Below are positions 53,494 through 63,232 of a stretch of 64,000 nucleotides of DNA, piece after piece. This DNA is from Streptococcus suis. Lineage in GTDB: Bacteria > Bacillota > Bacilli > Lactobacillales > Streptococcaceae. Under the pieces are notes generated by a model. That model did not search any database and was not told the DNA's origin. It worked only from the letters and a program-made list of their open reading frames with translations. The translations under genes were made by a program, and so were the position numbers. The stretch is from positions 1-64,000 of the forward strand of contig NZ_POPB01000317.1 in the NCBI RefSeq assembly GCF_002964045.1, written 5' to 3'. Each line of letters begins with the position of its first letter. Position 1 is the first letter of the stretch.

Positions 53494-55305
53494 GTGACAA
53501 AGGATACGAATGAAAATAACACGCAGTCTTCAAGTTTTCGAGATCAGATTTTACGTGATTTAGAAGAATTGAGGGTGAAACGACAAGCAGAGCAGGAAGG
53601 GAATATTCTTTCTGATCAAAGAAATGAAATTATCAACGAACTTCACGTGCCACATACTGAAGATACTGTTGTTGAACAGAATTTAGATACAATTAAAATA
53701 GAGAATATCTCCCCAACTGATACAAATCAAATCGAATCTAATATAGACGTCCAGTTCAGCACACCTTACGAAGATGTTAGCCCAAGTCTCTCAAGTGAAG
53801 AACCAGAATTTATCATTGAAAAAGAAACTTCGACTTCAGTTCCTCAGGATACCGTTGAGAGAAACCTTGCCGAATTACGTCATTTAGTTGCTGCAAATGA
53901 GTCGGAATTTGCGAGTGCGCCAGCAACGCACAATGAACTAGTAGAAGAAAGTCTGAATCAAGAATCTTTAGATGATACTTTTGTAGACTTCCCACTGGAG
54001 GATGTATCAGCAGTTACCGGAGATACAGAAGTGTTGACTCTTGGAGAAACCATCATTGCATCTAAAGCTTTGGTAAATCCAGAAACTGATGAAGTTGAAG
54101 AACAAGAACCCACTGTCAGTCAATCTAGAAGAACAGCATTACAAAAGACAAAGACTAGTAAGCAACGTCGCCAAAGTCAAGACAAGGCAGCGAAACGCAT
54201 TGTTTCAATTATTATGTCAATTGTTGTTGTGGCCTTATTGGTTACCGGTATTGCAGGTTTCATGTGGGTTAAATCTAGTCTAGAACCCGTCAATGCCAAA
54301 GCAACTGAGGCAGTACAAGTGGAAATCCCAGAAGGATCAACAACACTTGATATTGGTAATATTTTGGTAGACAATAAGTTGATTAAAAATGCTACAGTCT
54401 TTAACTATTATTCAAAGATTAAGAGCTATAATAATTACCAAAGTGGCTATTATAATTTGTATCAGAACATGTCTGTAGATGACATTGCAAAAGCATTGCA
54501 AGAGAGTGGAACTCCAACCCCACAAAAAGAAGCAGCTGGTAAAATTCTGATTGTAGAAGGCTATACTTTGGCACAAATTGCCCAAGCAGTCACAAATAAT
54601 ACTAAAACTGAAGATAAGAATGATAAGACACCATTTACTGCAGAGCAGTTTATGGCTACAGTAACCAACCAAGAATTCATTAATCGTATGGTCGCTGCTT
54701 ATCCGCAATTGTTTGCAAGCCTACCTGCAACGGATAGTGGTGTAATCTACCAGTTGGAAGGCTATCTGTTCCCTGCAGTTTATGAATATGCTGATGATAC
54801 AACAATTGAAGAATTAGTTGAACAAATGATTGCAGCAATGGATACTCGTTTGCAACCTTATTATGAAACGATTGCGGCGAAAAACTTAACTGTAAATGAA
54901 GTATTGACACTTGCTTCACTTGTAGAAAAAGAAGGTTCAACGGACGAAGACCGACGTAATATTGCAAGTGTATTCTTTAACCGCATCAATGCAGGAATGC
55001 CTTTGCAATCAAATATTGCAATTCTATATGCGCAAGGTAAACTTGGTCAAGAAACTACTTTGGCAGAAGATGCAGGTATCGATACCAATATTGAATCACC
55101 ATACAATATTTATTGGACAGCAGGTTTGATGCCTGGTCCAGTTGATAGCCCAAGTGTATCTGCTATTGAAGCAGTTATAAATGCAAGCACAACAGATTAC
55201 TTGTACTTCGTAGCTGATGTAACTACTGGAACAGTTTATTTTGCAAAAACAATTGAAGAACACGATCAAAACGTTGCAAAATATGTAAATGCTCACTTAC
55301 AGTAA
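53494..55305 (+). CDS. mltG: Endolytic murein transglycosylase MltG
   Basis: A 603-residue YceG-family protein. A long acidic cytoplasmic region (~1-240, streptococcal type) precedes one membrane helix (~248-268, IIMSIVVVALLVTGIAGF) and the extracellular lytic transglycosylase domain with the catalytic Glu in SLVEKEGSTDEDR. It cuts nascent glycan strands and in pneumococcus works with peripheral wall synthesis proteins. GTG start preceded by AAAGGAG. Own promoter and a strong terminator. Confidence 0.94.
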   Translation: MTKDTNENNTQSSSFRDQILRDLEELRVKRQAEQEGNILSDQRNEIINELHVPHTEDTVVEQNLDTIKIENISPTDTNQIESNIDVQFSTPYEDVSPSLSSEEPEFIIEKETSTSVPQDTVERNLAELRHLVAANESEFASAPATHNELVEESLNQESLDDTFVDFPLEDVSAVTGDTEVLTLGETIIASKALVNPETDEVEEQEPTVSQSRRTALQKTKTSKQRRQSQDKAAKRIVSIIMSIVVVALLVTGIAGFMWVKSSLEPVNAKATEAVQVEIPEGSTTLDIGNILVDNKLIKNATVFNYYSKIKSYNNYQSGYYNLYQNMSVDDIAKALQESGTPTPQKEAAGKILIVEGYTLAQIAQAVTNNTKTEDKNDKTPFTAEQFMATVTNQEFINRMVAAYPQLFASLPATDSGVIYQLEGYLFPAVYEYADDTTIEELVEQMIAAMDTRLQPYYETIAAKNLTVNEVLTLASLVEKEGSTDEDRRNIASVFFNRINAGMPLQSNIAILYAQGKLGQETTLAEDAGIDTNIESPYNIYWTAGLMPGPVDSPSVSAIEAVINASTTDYLYFVADVTTGTVYFAKTIEEHDQNVAKYVNAHLQ

Positions 55306-55324
55306 TAATTAGTATATTTAATAC

Positions 55325-55355
55325 AAAATTATGTGGTTTTCCACATAATTTTGTT
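55325..55355 (+). terminator. Terminator of mltG
   Basis: Perfect 12-bp stem AAAATTATGTGG / CCACATAATTTT with a TTTT loop, followed by GTTTTC. Confidence 0.9.
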
Positions 55356-55384
55356 TTCATAAAAATAATGAAAAGGAAATGAAA

Positions 55385-55867
55385 ATGGCAGAAAAAACAT
55401 ATCCAATGACCTTGGAAGAAAAAGAAAAACTTGAAAAAGAATTAGAAGAGCTTAAGCTCGTCCGTCGTCCTGAAATTGTAGAACGTATTAAAATTGCACG
55501 TTCATACGGGGATCTCTCAGAAAACTCTGAGTACGAAGCAGCTAAGGATGAACAAGCCTTTGTAGAAGGTCAAATTTCAACGATTGAAACCAAAATTCGT
55601 TACGCTGAAATTGTTAACAGTGATGCAGTTGCAGCAGATGAGGTAGCGATTGGTAAGACTGTTACTGTCCAAGAAGTAGGTGAAACGGAAGAGGAAGTTT
55701 ACCATATCGTTGGTGCTGCAGGAGCAGATGCCTTTGCAAGTAAGATTTCTAACGAAAGCCCAATCGGTCATGCCTTGATTGGTAAGAAGACAGGAGATGT
55801 GGCTACGATTGAAACACCTGCTGGTAGCTACGATGTTAAAATCTTAAAAGTTGAAAAAACAAAATAA
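55385..55867 (+). CDS. greA: Transcription elongation factor GreA
   Basis: A 160-residue cleavage factor: an N-terminal antiparallel coiled coil (~8-75) with the tip acidic residues in [17 protein letters not shown] and a C-terminal FKBP-like domain. It rescues backtracked RNA polymerase. ATG 55385 (MAEKTYPM) is the canonical start with AAAGG about nine bases upstream; ATG 55379 is too close to it. Confidence 0.96.
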   Translation: MAEKTYPMTLEEKEKLEKELEELKLVRRPEIVERIKIARSYGDLSENSEYEAAKDEQAFVEGQISTIETKIRYAEIVNSDAVAADEVAIGKTVTVQEVGETEEEVYHIVGAAGADAFASKISNESPIGHALIGKKTGDVATIETPAGSYDVKILKVEKTK

Positions 55868-55874
55868 GGTGTGG

Positions 55875-55901
55875 AGAGGGTCAAATTTGACTCTCTTTTT
55901 T
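55875..55901 (+). terminator. Terminator of greA
   Basis: AGAGGGTCAAA pairs with TTTGACTCTCT (one GU pair), followed by TTTTT. Confidence 0.8.
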
Positions 55902-55911
55902 GAGCACAATA

Positions 55912-55941
55912 AAACAACCACCTGACCAGATGGTTGTTTGC
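55912..55941 (-). terminator. Terminator of yidC
   Basis: AAACAACCA and TGGTTGTTT arms. On the minus strand the hairpin is followed by TTTTATTG, just after the yidC stop. Confidence 0.8.
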
Positions 55942-55947
55942 TATTGC

Positions 55948-56862
55948 TTATCTAGACCGTTGTTTACCAGCGTTTCGATTGCTTTTTTTAGAAGTTTTTT
56001 CTTCAATGATAGCTGATGCTTTTGGAGTCACATCTTTGATATTTGATTTATATGGTTTTGGAGGATTGTTTTTGAACTCTTCTTCCACTTTTGCACGAAT
56101 ACGTGGTTTCAAGATAAAGTTAGTGAGAGCTTGTTGGATTAGACCGATAAGACCTCCGACTACCCAGTAAAGTGTAACGCCTGCAGGCGAAGACCATGAG
56201 AACATGACAATCATGAGGGGATTCATAATAGCAACAGTACGCATTTGTTTCTTCTGTTCTTCATCCATACCAACCTGCATTAAGAGGGATTGGATGTAAT
56301 ACAGAATACCAGCAACAGCAGTGAGGATGAGGCTTGAAGAACCGAGGTCAATACCAAGGAAGGTCGCTTCAGAAATTCCAGGAGTGTAACGAGCTGCATA
56401 GAAGAGGGCTGTAAAGAATGGCATTTGGATCAACAAAGGTAGGCACCCCATACCACCAAACATGCTGACACCGTATTGTTTTTGAGCTGCAAAGAACTCT
56501 TGTTGTGCAGCCAATTGCTCTTCTTGCGAGCTAGCATTTCTCATCCGTTCTTGGATTGGACCTAGAATTGGTTTGAGATAATTCATTTTCTCAGACTGGT
56601 AGGTTGATTTCCAAGATTGGTAGATACCAAGTGGCATGATGAGTAGACGGACAATCAATGTTACGATGATGATAGCAATACCAAAACCGAGACCTTGATT
56701 TTCAGCAAAGAACTTAATCAAATTCCCCATTGGTTCGACGAGATAGTTGTAGACCCATCCCTCACCAGTTGGAACACCATTTTTAGTTTGAACACATCCA
56801 GATAGGAAAAGTAAGGTTGACAGCGCTAGGCCAGTCAATAACATTCGTTTATTCTTTTTCAA
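55948..56862 (-). CDS. yidC: Membrane protein insertase YidC (lipoprotein type)
   Basis: A 304-residue Oxa1/YidC insertase with lipobox LSGC and five membrane helices (first near 45-70). The hydrophilic groove Arg is likely in LIVRLLIMPLGIYQSW. The basic C-terminal tail (KKSNRNAGKQRSR) suits ribosome contact. I prefer TTG 56862 (KKNKRMLLTGLAL) because it starts right before the signal; the ATG at 56892 would add ten residues. Likely cotranscribed with acyP. Confidence 0.92.
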   Translation of the reverse strand: MKKNKRMLLTGLALSTLLFLSGCVQTKNGVPTGEGWVYNYLVEPMGNLIKFFAENQGLGFGIAIIIVTLIVRLLIMPLGIYQSWKSTYQSEKMNYLKPILGPIQERMRNASSQEEQLAAQQEFFAAQKQYGVSMFGGMGCLPLLIQMPFFTALFYAARYTPGISEATFLGIDLGSSSLILTAVAGILYYIQSLLMQVGMDEEQKKQMRTVAIMNPLMIVMFSWSSPAGVTLYWVVGGLIGLIQQALTNFILKPRIRAKVEEEFKNNPPKPYKSNIKDVTPKASAIIEEKTSKKSNRNAGKQRSR

Positions 56863-56927
56863 ATTGATACATTCCTTTTTTACAAGATACATTCTATTTT
56901 ACTTTTTTTATTATTAAACTTCAAGTT

Positions 56928-57209
56928 TTATCTATGACTGACCTGAAAATCATGGAAATCTTCAAAATTTGCTAGGGTTACATCCAAATAGCTCACTTTG
57001 GCCATTCGGGAAGGACCTTTTCGGATTTCGTGGATAAAATGGCTGAGCTTCTCAGCGTTCTCGGATTGAGCTAGGATGGTGACCGTACCATCATCATTGT
57101 TCCAAACTCTGCCGTAAATATCACCGATTTCCACTGCTAAAAATTGAACAGACCAACGAAAACCGACCCCTTGCACTCGGCCAGATGCAATCATTTTTAC
57201 CTTTCGCAT
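56928..57209 (-). CDS. acyP: Acylphosphatase
   Basis: A 93-residue enzyme hydrolysing carboxyl-phosphate bonds such as acetyl phosphate. Catalytic Arg in GRVQGVGFRWSVQ and Asn in GRVWNNDDGTV are both present. AGGAGAAT precedes the ATG. Divergent from the SpoU methyltransferase gene, a pairing common in low-GC Gram-positives. Confidence 0.93.
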   Translation of the reverse strand: MRKVKMIASGRVQGVGFRWSVQFLAVEIGDIYGRVWNNDDGTVTILAQSENAEKLSHFIHEIRKGPSRMAKVSYLDVTLANFEDFHDFQVSHR

Positions 57210-57221
57210 AAGATTCTCCTT

Positions 57222-57250
57222 TTGACAAGAATTTTACTTTATTATATCAT
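57222..57250 (+). promoter_or_regulatory. Promoter of the SpoU methyltransferase gene
   Basis: Consensus TTGACA (57222-57227), 17-nt spacer, TATCAT (57245-57250). Confidence 0.7.
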
Positions 57251-57279
57251 TGTTGAATAAGAAAGAAAATGAGGAAATT

Positions 57280-58020
57280 ATGGAAGTTATCCGTTCAAAA
57301 TCCAATAATTTAATCAAGCAGATTAAGAAATTACAGCAGAAGAAGTACCGTCGTTCTTCCTACTTGATAGAAGGTTGGCATTTGTTAGAAGAGGCTTTGG
57401 CTGCTGGTGCAAGTATTGAACACATTTTGGTAGTTGAAGAGCATGTAGACAAGGTTGCCCAGTTGGAAAAGGTGACAGTGGTTAGTCCAGAAATCATGCA
57501 GGACTTGGCTGATTCCAAGTCACCTCAAGGAGTAGTAGCCCAACTAGCCCTTCCTAGTCAGGAACTCCCTGATCAGCTAGCAGGTAAATTTCTGGTCTTG
57601 GAAGATGTGCAGGATCCAGGAAATATCGGAACGATCATTCGGACGGCTGATGCAGCAGGTTTTGATGGTGTATTTTTGACTGATAAGTCGGCTGATATGT
57701 ACAATATGAAGGTCCTTCGTTCTATGCAGGGTAGTCACTTTCATTTGCCGATTTATCGTTTGCCAATTGGGGATATTTTCTCTACCTTAAAACACCATCA
57801 GGTGGAGATTTTGGCAACGACCCTATCTAGTCAGTCAGTGGATTATAGGCAGGTAGCACCAGGGTCTAGCTTTGCGCTTGTTATGGGCAATGAAGGTCAG
57901 GGGATTTCGGACTTTGTGGCAGAAGAGGCAGATCAACTGGTCCACATCACCATGCCAGGTCAGGCGGAGAGTTTAAATGTTGCTATTGCTGCGGGAATTT
58001 TAATCTTTAGCTTTATTTAA
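57280..58020 (+). CDS. TrmH/SpoU family RNA methyltransferase
   Basis: A 246-residue SPOUT 2'-O-methyltransferase. An N-terminal substrate-binding domain (KYRRSSYLIEGWHLLEEAL) precedes a knotted SAM domain with the family motifs EDVQDPGNIGTIIRTADAAG, VMGNEGQGIS and PGQAESLNVAIAAG. Target unknown (23S rRNA or tRNA). ATG 57280 after GAGGAAAT is preferred to the in-frame start at 57250. Confidence 0.9.
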   Translation: MEVIRSKSNNLIKQIKKLQQKKYRRSSYLIEGWHLLEEALAAGASIEHILVVEEHVDKVAQLEKVTVVSPEIMQDLADSKSPQGVVAQLALPSQELPDQLAGKFLVLEDVQDPGNIGTIIRTADAAGFDGVFLTDKSADMYNMKVLRSMQGSHFHLPIYRLPIGDIFSTLKHHQVEILATTLSSQSVDYRQVAPGSSFALVMGNEGQGISDFVAEEADQLVHITMPGQAESLNVAIAAGILIFSFI

Positions 58021-58038
58021 GCCAAGAAGAATAAACTG

Positions 58039-58047
58039 TGTTATAAT
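58039..58047 (+). promoter_or_regulatory. Extended -10 promoter of the HD-domain gene
   Basis: TG-T-TATAAT (58039-58047), 21 bp before the ATG; ACGAGGT serves as ribosome binding site. Confidence 0.5.
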
Positions 58048-58068
58048 AACAAAACGAGGTTCACATTT

Positions 58069-58551
58069 ATGGGTGCTTATAAAAAAGATAAAGAATATAT
58101 GGCTTACGTCGGCCACTTGATTGACACTAAAAAGGTGCAGAAATTGGCAGACATTCCCCACCACTATCATTCGACACGCTTGGAACATTCAATCAATGTT
58201 TCCTATACTAGCTATAAAATCGCTAAGAAATTTGGCTGGGATGCCAAGTCGACTGCTCGAGGTGGTCTTCTACACGACCTCTTCTTCTATGACTGGCGTG
58301 AAACAAAATTTAACAAGAGTCATGCTTGGGTCCATCCACGGATTGCCAAGCGCAATGCAGAAAAATTGATTAAACTCAATAAGGTAGAAGAAGATATTAT
58401 TGTCAAGCATATGTTTGGTGCAACCATTGCTCCGCCGCGTTATAAGGAATCATGGATTGTGACCTGCGTAGACAAGTATTGGGCAGTACGTGAGTTTACC
58501 CTGCCCTTACAATATAAATGGAAAAATCGAAAGGTCCTGCGTTTTCAGTAG
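58069..58551 (+). CDS. HD domain phosphohydrolase-like protein
   Basis: A 160-residue soluble protein with HD-superfamily metal ligands: His in RLEHSINVSY (~residue 43) and His-Asp in GGLLHDLFFYDW (~68-69), then VKHMFG. Likely a nucleotide or phosphate-ester hydrolase; the substrate is unknown. Followed at 19 bp by the BI-1 family gene, suggesting an operon. Confidence 0.85.
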   Translation: MGAYKKDKEYMAYVGHLIDTKKVQKLADIPHHYHSTRLEHSINVSYTSYKIAKKFGWDAKSTARGGLLHDLFFYDWRETKFNKSHAWVHPRIAKRNAEKLIKLNKVEEDIIVKHMFGATIAPPRYKESWIVTCVDKYWAVREFTLPLQYKWKNRKVLRFQ

Positions 58552-58570
58552 GATATAAAAGGAGAAGCAT

Positions 58571-59272
58571 ATGAATAACGATTCATTTATTATCAATCAG
58601 GTGGATAATACCGCCCTCAACCGTTTCTTTGGTAAGATTTACGGTGTTGTTGCTATGGGGATTGGCTTGTCAGCCCTTGTTTCCTTCTTGGCCGTTACCG
58701 TCTTCCAACAATTACTCTATTCCTTGCTTAGTGCTGGTTCCATTGTCATGATGTTAGTCATGTTGGGGCAGATTGCTTTGGTGGTTACAGCTTCTACAAT
58801 GGCCGCAAAAAATAGTCCAATGGCCTTGCCAATGTTCTTAGCCTACTCGGTAACAAACGGCTTGACCATCAGTATGGTCTTGATGTTCTACACGACCGAA
58901 ACAGTTGCCTTGGCCTTCCTATCAGCTGCTTTGATGTTTGCCATTATGGCAGTCATCGGTATGACAACCAAGAAAAACCTTTCTGGTATGGCCCAGGCCT
59001 TGCGAGCTGCCCTTTGGGGAATTATGATTGCTAGTGTCATCAATATCTTCCTTCGCAGCTCAGGCATTAGCTTTGCCATGTCTATCGTATCTGTTCTTGT
59101 TTTCTCGGGCTTGATTGCCTATGACAACCAACGCATCCGTAACGTTTTTGAACAGACCGGTGGCAATGTGCAAAATGGTTGGGTAGTCTCAATGGCCCTC
59201 CAACTTTACCTTGACTTTGTCAACCTCTTCCTCAACTTGCTTCGCATTTTTGGTGGTTTGAGTAGAGACTAA
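58571..59272 (+). CDS. Bax inhibitor-1/YccA family membrane protein
   Basis: A 233-residue protein with seven membrane helices and the family C-terminus ALQLYLDFVNLFLNLLRIFG. Homologues (BsYetJ, YbhL) are pH-sensitive calcium leak channels. The role here is unproven. AGGAGAAG precedes the ATG. A bidirectional terminator follows. Confidence 0.9.
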   Translation: MNNDSFIINQVDNTALNRFFGKIYGVVAMGIGLSALVSFLAVTVFQQLLYSLLSAGSIVMMLVMLGQIALVVTASTMAAKNSPMALPMFLAYSVTNGLTISMVLMFYTTETVALAFLSAALMFAIMAVIGMTTKKNLSGMAQALRAALWGIMIASVINIFLRSSGISFAMSIVSVLVFSGLIAYDNQRIRNVFEQTGGNVQNGWVVSMALQLYLDFVNLFLNLLRIFGGLSRD

Positions 59273-59283
59273 TTATGACATAT

Positions 59284-59310
59284 AAAAAAAGAGGGGTGCC
59301 CTCTTTTTTT
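59284..59310. terminator. Bidirectional terminator
   Basis: AAAAAAAGAGGG and CCCTCTTTTTTT arms with a GTG loop, between the convergent BI-1 and pepC genes. Confidence 0.88.
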
Positions 59311-59320
59311 ATGTCGTCTG

Positions 59321-60652
59321 TTATGCTAGAGCTCCCATTGGATCCCATGGGGCAAGGACTTGTGGTTGAGCTTGATAAGCTGCTAGTTCTTCTGGTGTGA
59401 GGAATTCTTTTCGGACAACAATCTGATAAGTATACTCGTCCATCCAGCTGTCTGATGCGACGAAGTATCCCTTGTCACCAACCTTGTCACCCCAAGAGTT
59501 TTCTACTTTCCATTTGAGAGGTTGCTCATTATCGTCTAAATCAACACCAGTTAAGACCATAGCGTGGGTCATCAAACTTTCGGAGTAGTCTAATCTTCCG
59601 GCCTTGTCTTGATGGAAATGGATACCCAGTCCTGAAGAGAAGTCGTAGGTGTTGGTTGCCATAATACCAGTTTGACGATTGCTACTTTGACCGACATCGG
59701 AACCAAACCAAACGGACTCACCAGCTTTGAGTTGGGTAATAGCCAGTTCTTTAAACCGGTTCATTTCTACATTGAGGTAGCGGACAGCAGGGGCGCCAAC
59801 AACGTTCCCCAACAATTCGACTGTATAAGATTTATTGTAGGGTTTATCAGTTGTTGGAGCGTTGATAATGGAGACATAGTCAGATAGTTTCAAACCAACG
59901 TATTTCTCGTAGAATGCCTGAGGTGTTACATTTGTATCACGGTGATAGACATTGTCTTTATCTCTATATGCAAAATCAAAGCTGCGAGGAGGGAGTCCAA
60001 GGTTGACGGCTAGGAAGTTAAAGATTTCTTGAAGTAAGTTTTCTTTTTGTACTTGAACTTCTTCTGATGAAGCTCCTTTGGCAAGGAGGTCTCGCAAGAT
60101 TTGTGCATCTTGACGGAGCAATTTGTTAAGGTACTGATTGAGCTCACGACTGGCACTGGATGAGATAGATTCTGGATAGACGGATTTCGGTACCACACCA
60201 TATTTTTCAAATAGAGCAACAACCATATCCCATTGACCGCCATCTTGTTGCGGGGTATCCAATAAGAATTTTACCTTACGGCTACCAATTTCTTGGTCAG
60301 CTATGGCAATGATTTGTTCGAGGAACCAGTTGGACTTTTCATATTTATCCCAAAAGAAGGTATGGGCCTGTGATAGCTCAAAATTTTCCAGTTTGAAGTC
60401 AGAGATGAGCTTGTGGCGGAAGGTATTCAATGCAGCAAACATCCAGCAACGTCCAGAAGCCTTTTGGTTTGAAACAGCGTCCTTGGTCAAGTCGATTGAA
60501 AAGACATAGTCATTGTCGATGGCGCTTTGGCGTGTTTCTAAGGATTTCAAAAGTCCGTTGTGGCTCACGGCATTTTCGGTTGCCTGTAAGCTTGGATTAG
60601 CTAGATAGTTGGCATACAAGCGTTCTGTAAAATCAAAATCTAATGTTGACAT
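59321..60652 (-). CDS. pepC: Aminopeptidase C (bleomycin hydrolase family)
   Basis: A 443-residue papain-fold (C1B) cysteine aminopeptidase. Catalytic Cys69 in ASGRCWMFAALN, His in LMTHAMVLTGV and Asn in KVENSWG. The C-terminus DPMGALA reaches into the active site and makes the enzyme an exopeptidase. Hexameric and cytoplasmic, it releases N-terminal residues from peptides. AAAGGAG precedes the ATG; divergent from lysA. Confidence 0.96.
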   Translation of the reverse strand: MSTLDFDFTERLYANYLANPSLQATENAVSHNGLLKSLETRQSAIDNDYVFSIDLTKDAVSNQKASGRCWMFAALNTFRHKLISDFKLENFELSQAHTFFWDKYEKSNWFLEQIIAIADQEIGSRKVKFLLDTPQQDGGQWDMVVALFEKYGVVPKSVYPESISSSASRELNQYLNKLLRQDAQILRDLLAKGASSEEVQVQKENLLQEIFNFLAVNLGLPPRSFDFAYRDKDNVYHRDTNVTPQAFYEKYVGLKLSDYVSIINAPTTDKPYNKSYTVELLGNVVGAPAVRYLNVEMNRFKELAITQLKAGESVWFGSDVGQSSNRQTGIMATNTYDFSSGLGIHFHQDKAGRLDYSESLMTHAMVLTGVDLDDNEQPLKWKVENSWGDKVGDKGYFVASDSWMDEYTYQIVVRKEFLTPEELAAYQAQPQVLAPWDPMGALA

Positions 60653-60749
60653 ATATTACTCCTTTTTTAATGATATTCACATTATAACGCTCGAAATTTA
60701 TTTTGCAAGTATTTGGTGGAGTTGAAAGCTACAGTTCCTCACATATTTG

Positions 60750-60758
60750 TGGTATAAT
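60750..60758 (+). promoter_or_regulatory. Extended -10 promoter of lysA
   Basis: TG-G-TATAAT (60750-60758), 27 bp before the ATG. No clear -35. Confidence 0.6.
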
Positions 60759-60785
60759 AGGAAAAATATTTGATGAGGTAGAGAG

Positions 60786-62033
60786 ATGACCAAGACACCA
60801 TTTGTTAGTAAAGAAGTTTTAGACACCATTACGGAGCAATTTCCGACACCTTTCCATTTGTATGATGAAAAAGGTATTCGTGAGAAGGCCCGTGCCCTCA
60901 ATGCGGCTTTTTCATGGAACAAGGGCTTTAAGGAATATTTTGCGGTCAAGGCGACTCCAACTCCAGCTATTTTAAAAATTCTTCAAGAAGAAGGCTGTGG
61001 AGTAGACTGTGCAACGGATGTAGAAGTGTTGATGAGTGAGAAATTGGGCTTTAAGGACATCATGTTCACATCCAATGATACCCAAGCGCAAGAATTTGTC
61101 TATGCCAGAAAAGTTGGGGCAACCATTAACCTTGATGCCTATGAGCATATTGAATTTTTGAAAAATGTTGCTGGGATTCCAGAGACGGTCTGCCTCCGTT
61201 ACAATCCAGGTGGGGTCTTCTCGCTGGGAACGGACATTATGGACCACCCAGAAGAGTCTAAATTTGGCATGACCAAGGACCAGTTGATGAAGGGTTACAA
61301 GGAATTGAAAGAACTGGGTGTCAAGGAATTTGGAATCCATGCCTTTCTGGCTTCAAACACTGTTACCAATGATTACTACCCTGTTCTAGCTCGCCAACTC
61401 TTTGAATTGGCCTTGGAAATCCGTGAGGAAACAGGTGTGACCTTAGACTTTATCAACCTCTCAGGCGGGATTGGTGTCAACTATCGTCCTGAACAAGAGC
61501 CGAATGACATTGCGGTTATCGGAGAGGGAGTTCGCAAGGTCTATGAGGAAATTCTCGCGCCAGCAGGTATGGGACATGTCAAAATCTTTACGGAATTGGG
61601 ACGTTTTATGTTAGCGCCACACGGTCACTTGATTACCAAGGTCCTTCACCGTAAGGAAACCTATCGGACTTATATTGGTGTCGATGCATCGGCTGCCAAC
61701 CTCATGCGCCCAGCCTTCTATGGCGCCTACCACCATATCACCAATATCACGCGCCCAGATGCGCCAATCGAGGTGGTGGATGTGGCAGGTTCCCTCTGTG
61801 AAAACAACGACAAGTTTGCGGTCAATCGTGAATTACCACGGGCAGAAGTAGGAGACACCTTGGTCATTCATGACAGTGGGGCTCACGGCTTCTCCATGGG
61901 CTACAACTACAACGGTCGTCTGCGTTCCTCTGAAATTCTTTTGCAGGAAGATGGCACAGCGCGTATGATTCGTCGGGCAGAAACTCCTGAGGATTATTTT
62001 GCGACCATTTACGGTTTTGATTTTGACAGGTAA
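60786..62033 (+). CDS. lysA: Diaminopimelate decarboxylase
   Basis: A 415-residue fold-III PLP enzyme making lysine from meso-diaminopimelate. PLP lysine in YFAVKATPTP (~residue 57), glycine-rich phosphate loop in NLSGGIGVNY, CENND (catalytic Cys of the partner subunit) and the YNGRLRS end fit the family. GAGGTAGAG precedes the ATG. Alternative readings within the family (carboxynorspermidine decarboxylase) are less likely given the CENND motif. Confidence 0.9.
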   Translation: MTKTPFVSKEVLDTITEQFPTPFHLYDEKGIREKARALNAAFSWNKGFKEYFAVKATPTPAILKILQEEGCGVDCATDVEVLMSEKLGFKDIMFTSNDTQAQEFVYARKVGATINLDAYEHIEFLKNVAGIPETVCLRYNPGGVFSLGTDIMDHPEESKFGMTKDQLMKGYKELKELGVKEFGIHAFLASNTVTNDYYPVLARQLFELALEIREETGVTLDFINLSGGIGVNYRPEQEPNDIAVIGEGVRKVYEEILAPAGMGHVKIFTELGRFMLAPHGHLITKVLHRKETYRTYIGVDASAANLMRPAFYGAYHHITNITRPDAPIEVVDVAGSLCENNDKFAVNRELPRAEVGDTLVIHDSGAHGFSMGYNYNGRLRSSEILLQEDGTARMIRRAETPEDYFATIYGFDFDR

Positions 62034-62036
62034 GTC

Positions 62037-62065
62037 TTGGAAAAGCCTGCTGAATTTGGTATAAT
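62037..62065 (+). promoter_or_regulatory. Promoter of the YneF-family gene
   Basis: TTGGAA (62037-62042), 17-nt spacer, TATAAT (62060-62065). Confidence 0.7.
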
Positions 62066-62105
62066 AGAAGCAGTTATGTAGAAATAAAGATTTGAGGAGA
62101 TTGAT

Positions 62106-62348
62106 ATGCAATTAGGTATCGGTTTAGTAATTGTTTTGTTGCTTGTGGCATTTGCAGGTGGTGTAGCCTTGGGTATTTACTTGTCACGCAAACAAGTAGA
62201 AAACTACATTGCTGATAAGCCAGTTTTGGATGAAAATGCTTTGCGCTTGATGATGAGCCAAATGGGTCAAAAACCAAGCGAAGCAAAAGTACAACAAGTA
62301 CTTCGCCAAATCAAGAGCCAACAAAAAGTGGCAAGCAAGAAAAAATAA
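62106..62348 (+). CDS. YneF (UPF0154) family membrane protein
   Basis: An 80-residue protein with one N-terminal membrane helix (GIGLVIVLLLVAFAGGVALGIYL) and the conserved LMMSQMGQKPSEAKVQQV segment. Function unknown; widely conserved in Firmicutes. GAGGAGA precedes the ATG. Monocistronic with its own terminator. Confidence 0.9.
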   Translation: MQLGIGLVIVLLLVAFAGGVALGIYLSRKQVENYIADKPVLDENALRLMMSQMGQKPSEAKVQQVLRQIKSQQKVASKKK

Positions 62349-62351
62349 TCA

Positions 62352-62390
62352 AACTGGGACTGGGATATTCATTCCCAGATCCCATTTTTT
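62352..62390 (+). terminator. Terminator of the YneF-family gene
   Basis: CTGGGACTGGGA pairs with TTCCCAGATCCCA (imperfect), followed by TTTTTTG. Confidence 0.8.
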
Positions 62391-62437
62391 GAGTAGAAAA
62401 GAAAGGCTAGTCAGATTTTCTGGCTATTCTCAGTATT

Positions 62438-63232
62438 ATGGATAATCGACCAATAGGTTTTTTAGATTCAGGTGTGGGGGGATTAACGGTTGCGCGTGAG
62501 TTAATGCGCCAGCTTCCCCATGAAGAAATCGTTTATATCGGAGATTCGGCACGGGCACCTTATGGACCACGTCCCGCGGAACAAATCAGAGAATATACTT
62601 GGCAGCTGGTCAATTTCCTTTTGACAAAAAATGTAAAAATGATTGTCTTTGCCTGCAATACGGCAACAGCGGTAGCCTGGGAAGAAGTCAAGGAAAAGTT
62701 GGATATTCCTGTTTTGGGTGTTATTTTACCAGGTGCTTCGGCAGCTATTAAGGCAACGCAAACTGGTAAGGTTGGTGTCTTAGGAACGGCTATGACCATT
62801 CAATCCGATATCTATCGACAAAAGATTCAGGCCCTTTCTCCAGAAACGCAGGTAGACAGTCTGGCTTGTCCCAAATTTGCACCACTGGTTGAGTCCAATA
62901 GCCACCAATCCAGCCTTGCCAAAAAGGTTGTTTACGAGACACTTCGTCCACTCGTTGGGAAAGTGGACACCTTGGTTTTGGGCTGCACCCATTATCCTCT
63001 GCTTCGGCCCATTATCCAGAATGCCATGGGCAAGGATGTCAAGTTGATTGACAGTGGGGCAGAGTGTGCGCGGGATATTTCGGTTTTGTTGAATTATTTT
63101 GAAATCAACCGTAGCCGTACAGAAAAGGATATTCAGCATCAATTTTACACAACAGCTAGTCCAGCAGCTTTTAAAGAAATAGCTGAAAGCTGGATGGGCA
63201 TTGATATTCATGTGGAGCATGTAGAACTATGA
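62438..63232 (+). CDS. murI: Glutamate racemase
   Basis: A 264-residue cofactor-independent racemase supplying D-glutamate for peptidoglycan. The two catalytic cysteines lie in FACNTATA (~72) and LGCTHYPLL (~183), and the substrate loop DSGVGGLTV is at the N-terminus. No clear Shine-Dalgarno precedes the ATG at 62438. The stop overlaps the next gene by 4 nt (ATGA). Confidence 0.95.
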   Translation: MDNRPIGFLDSGVGGLTVARELMRQLPHEEIVYIGDSARAPYGPRPAEQIREYTWQLVNFLLTKNVKMIVFACNTATAVAWEEVKEKLDIPVLGVILPGASAAIKATQTGKVGVLGTAMTIQSDIYRQKIQALSPETQVDSLACPKFAPLVESNSHQSSLAKKVVYETLRPLVGKVDTLVLGCTHYPLLRPIIQNAMGKDVKLIDSGAECARDISVLLNYFEINRSRTEKDIQHQFYTTASPAAFKEIAESWMGIDIHVEHVEL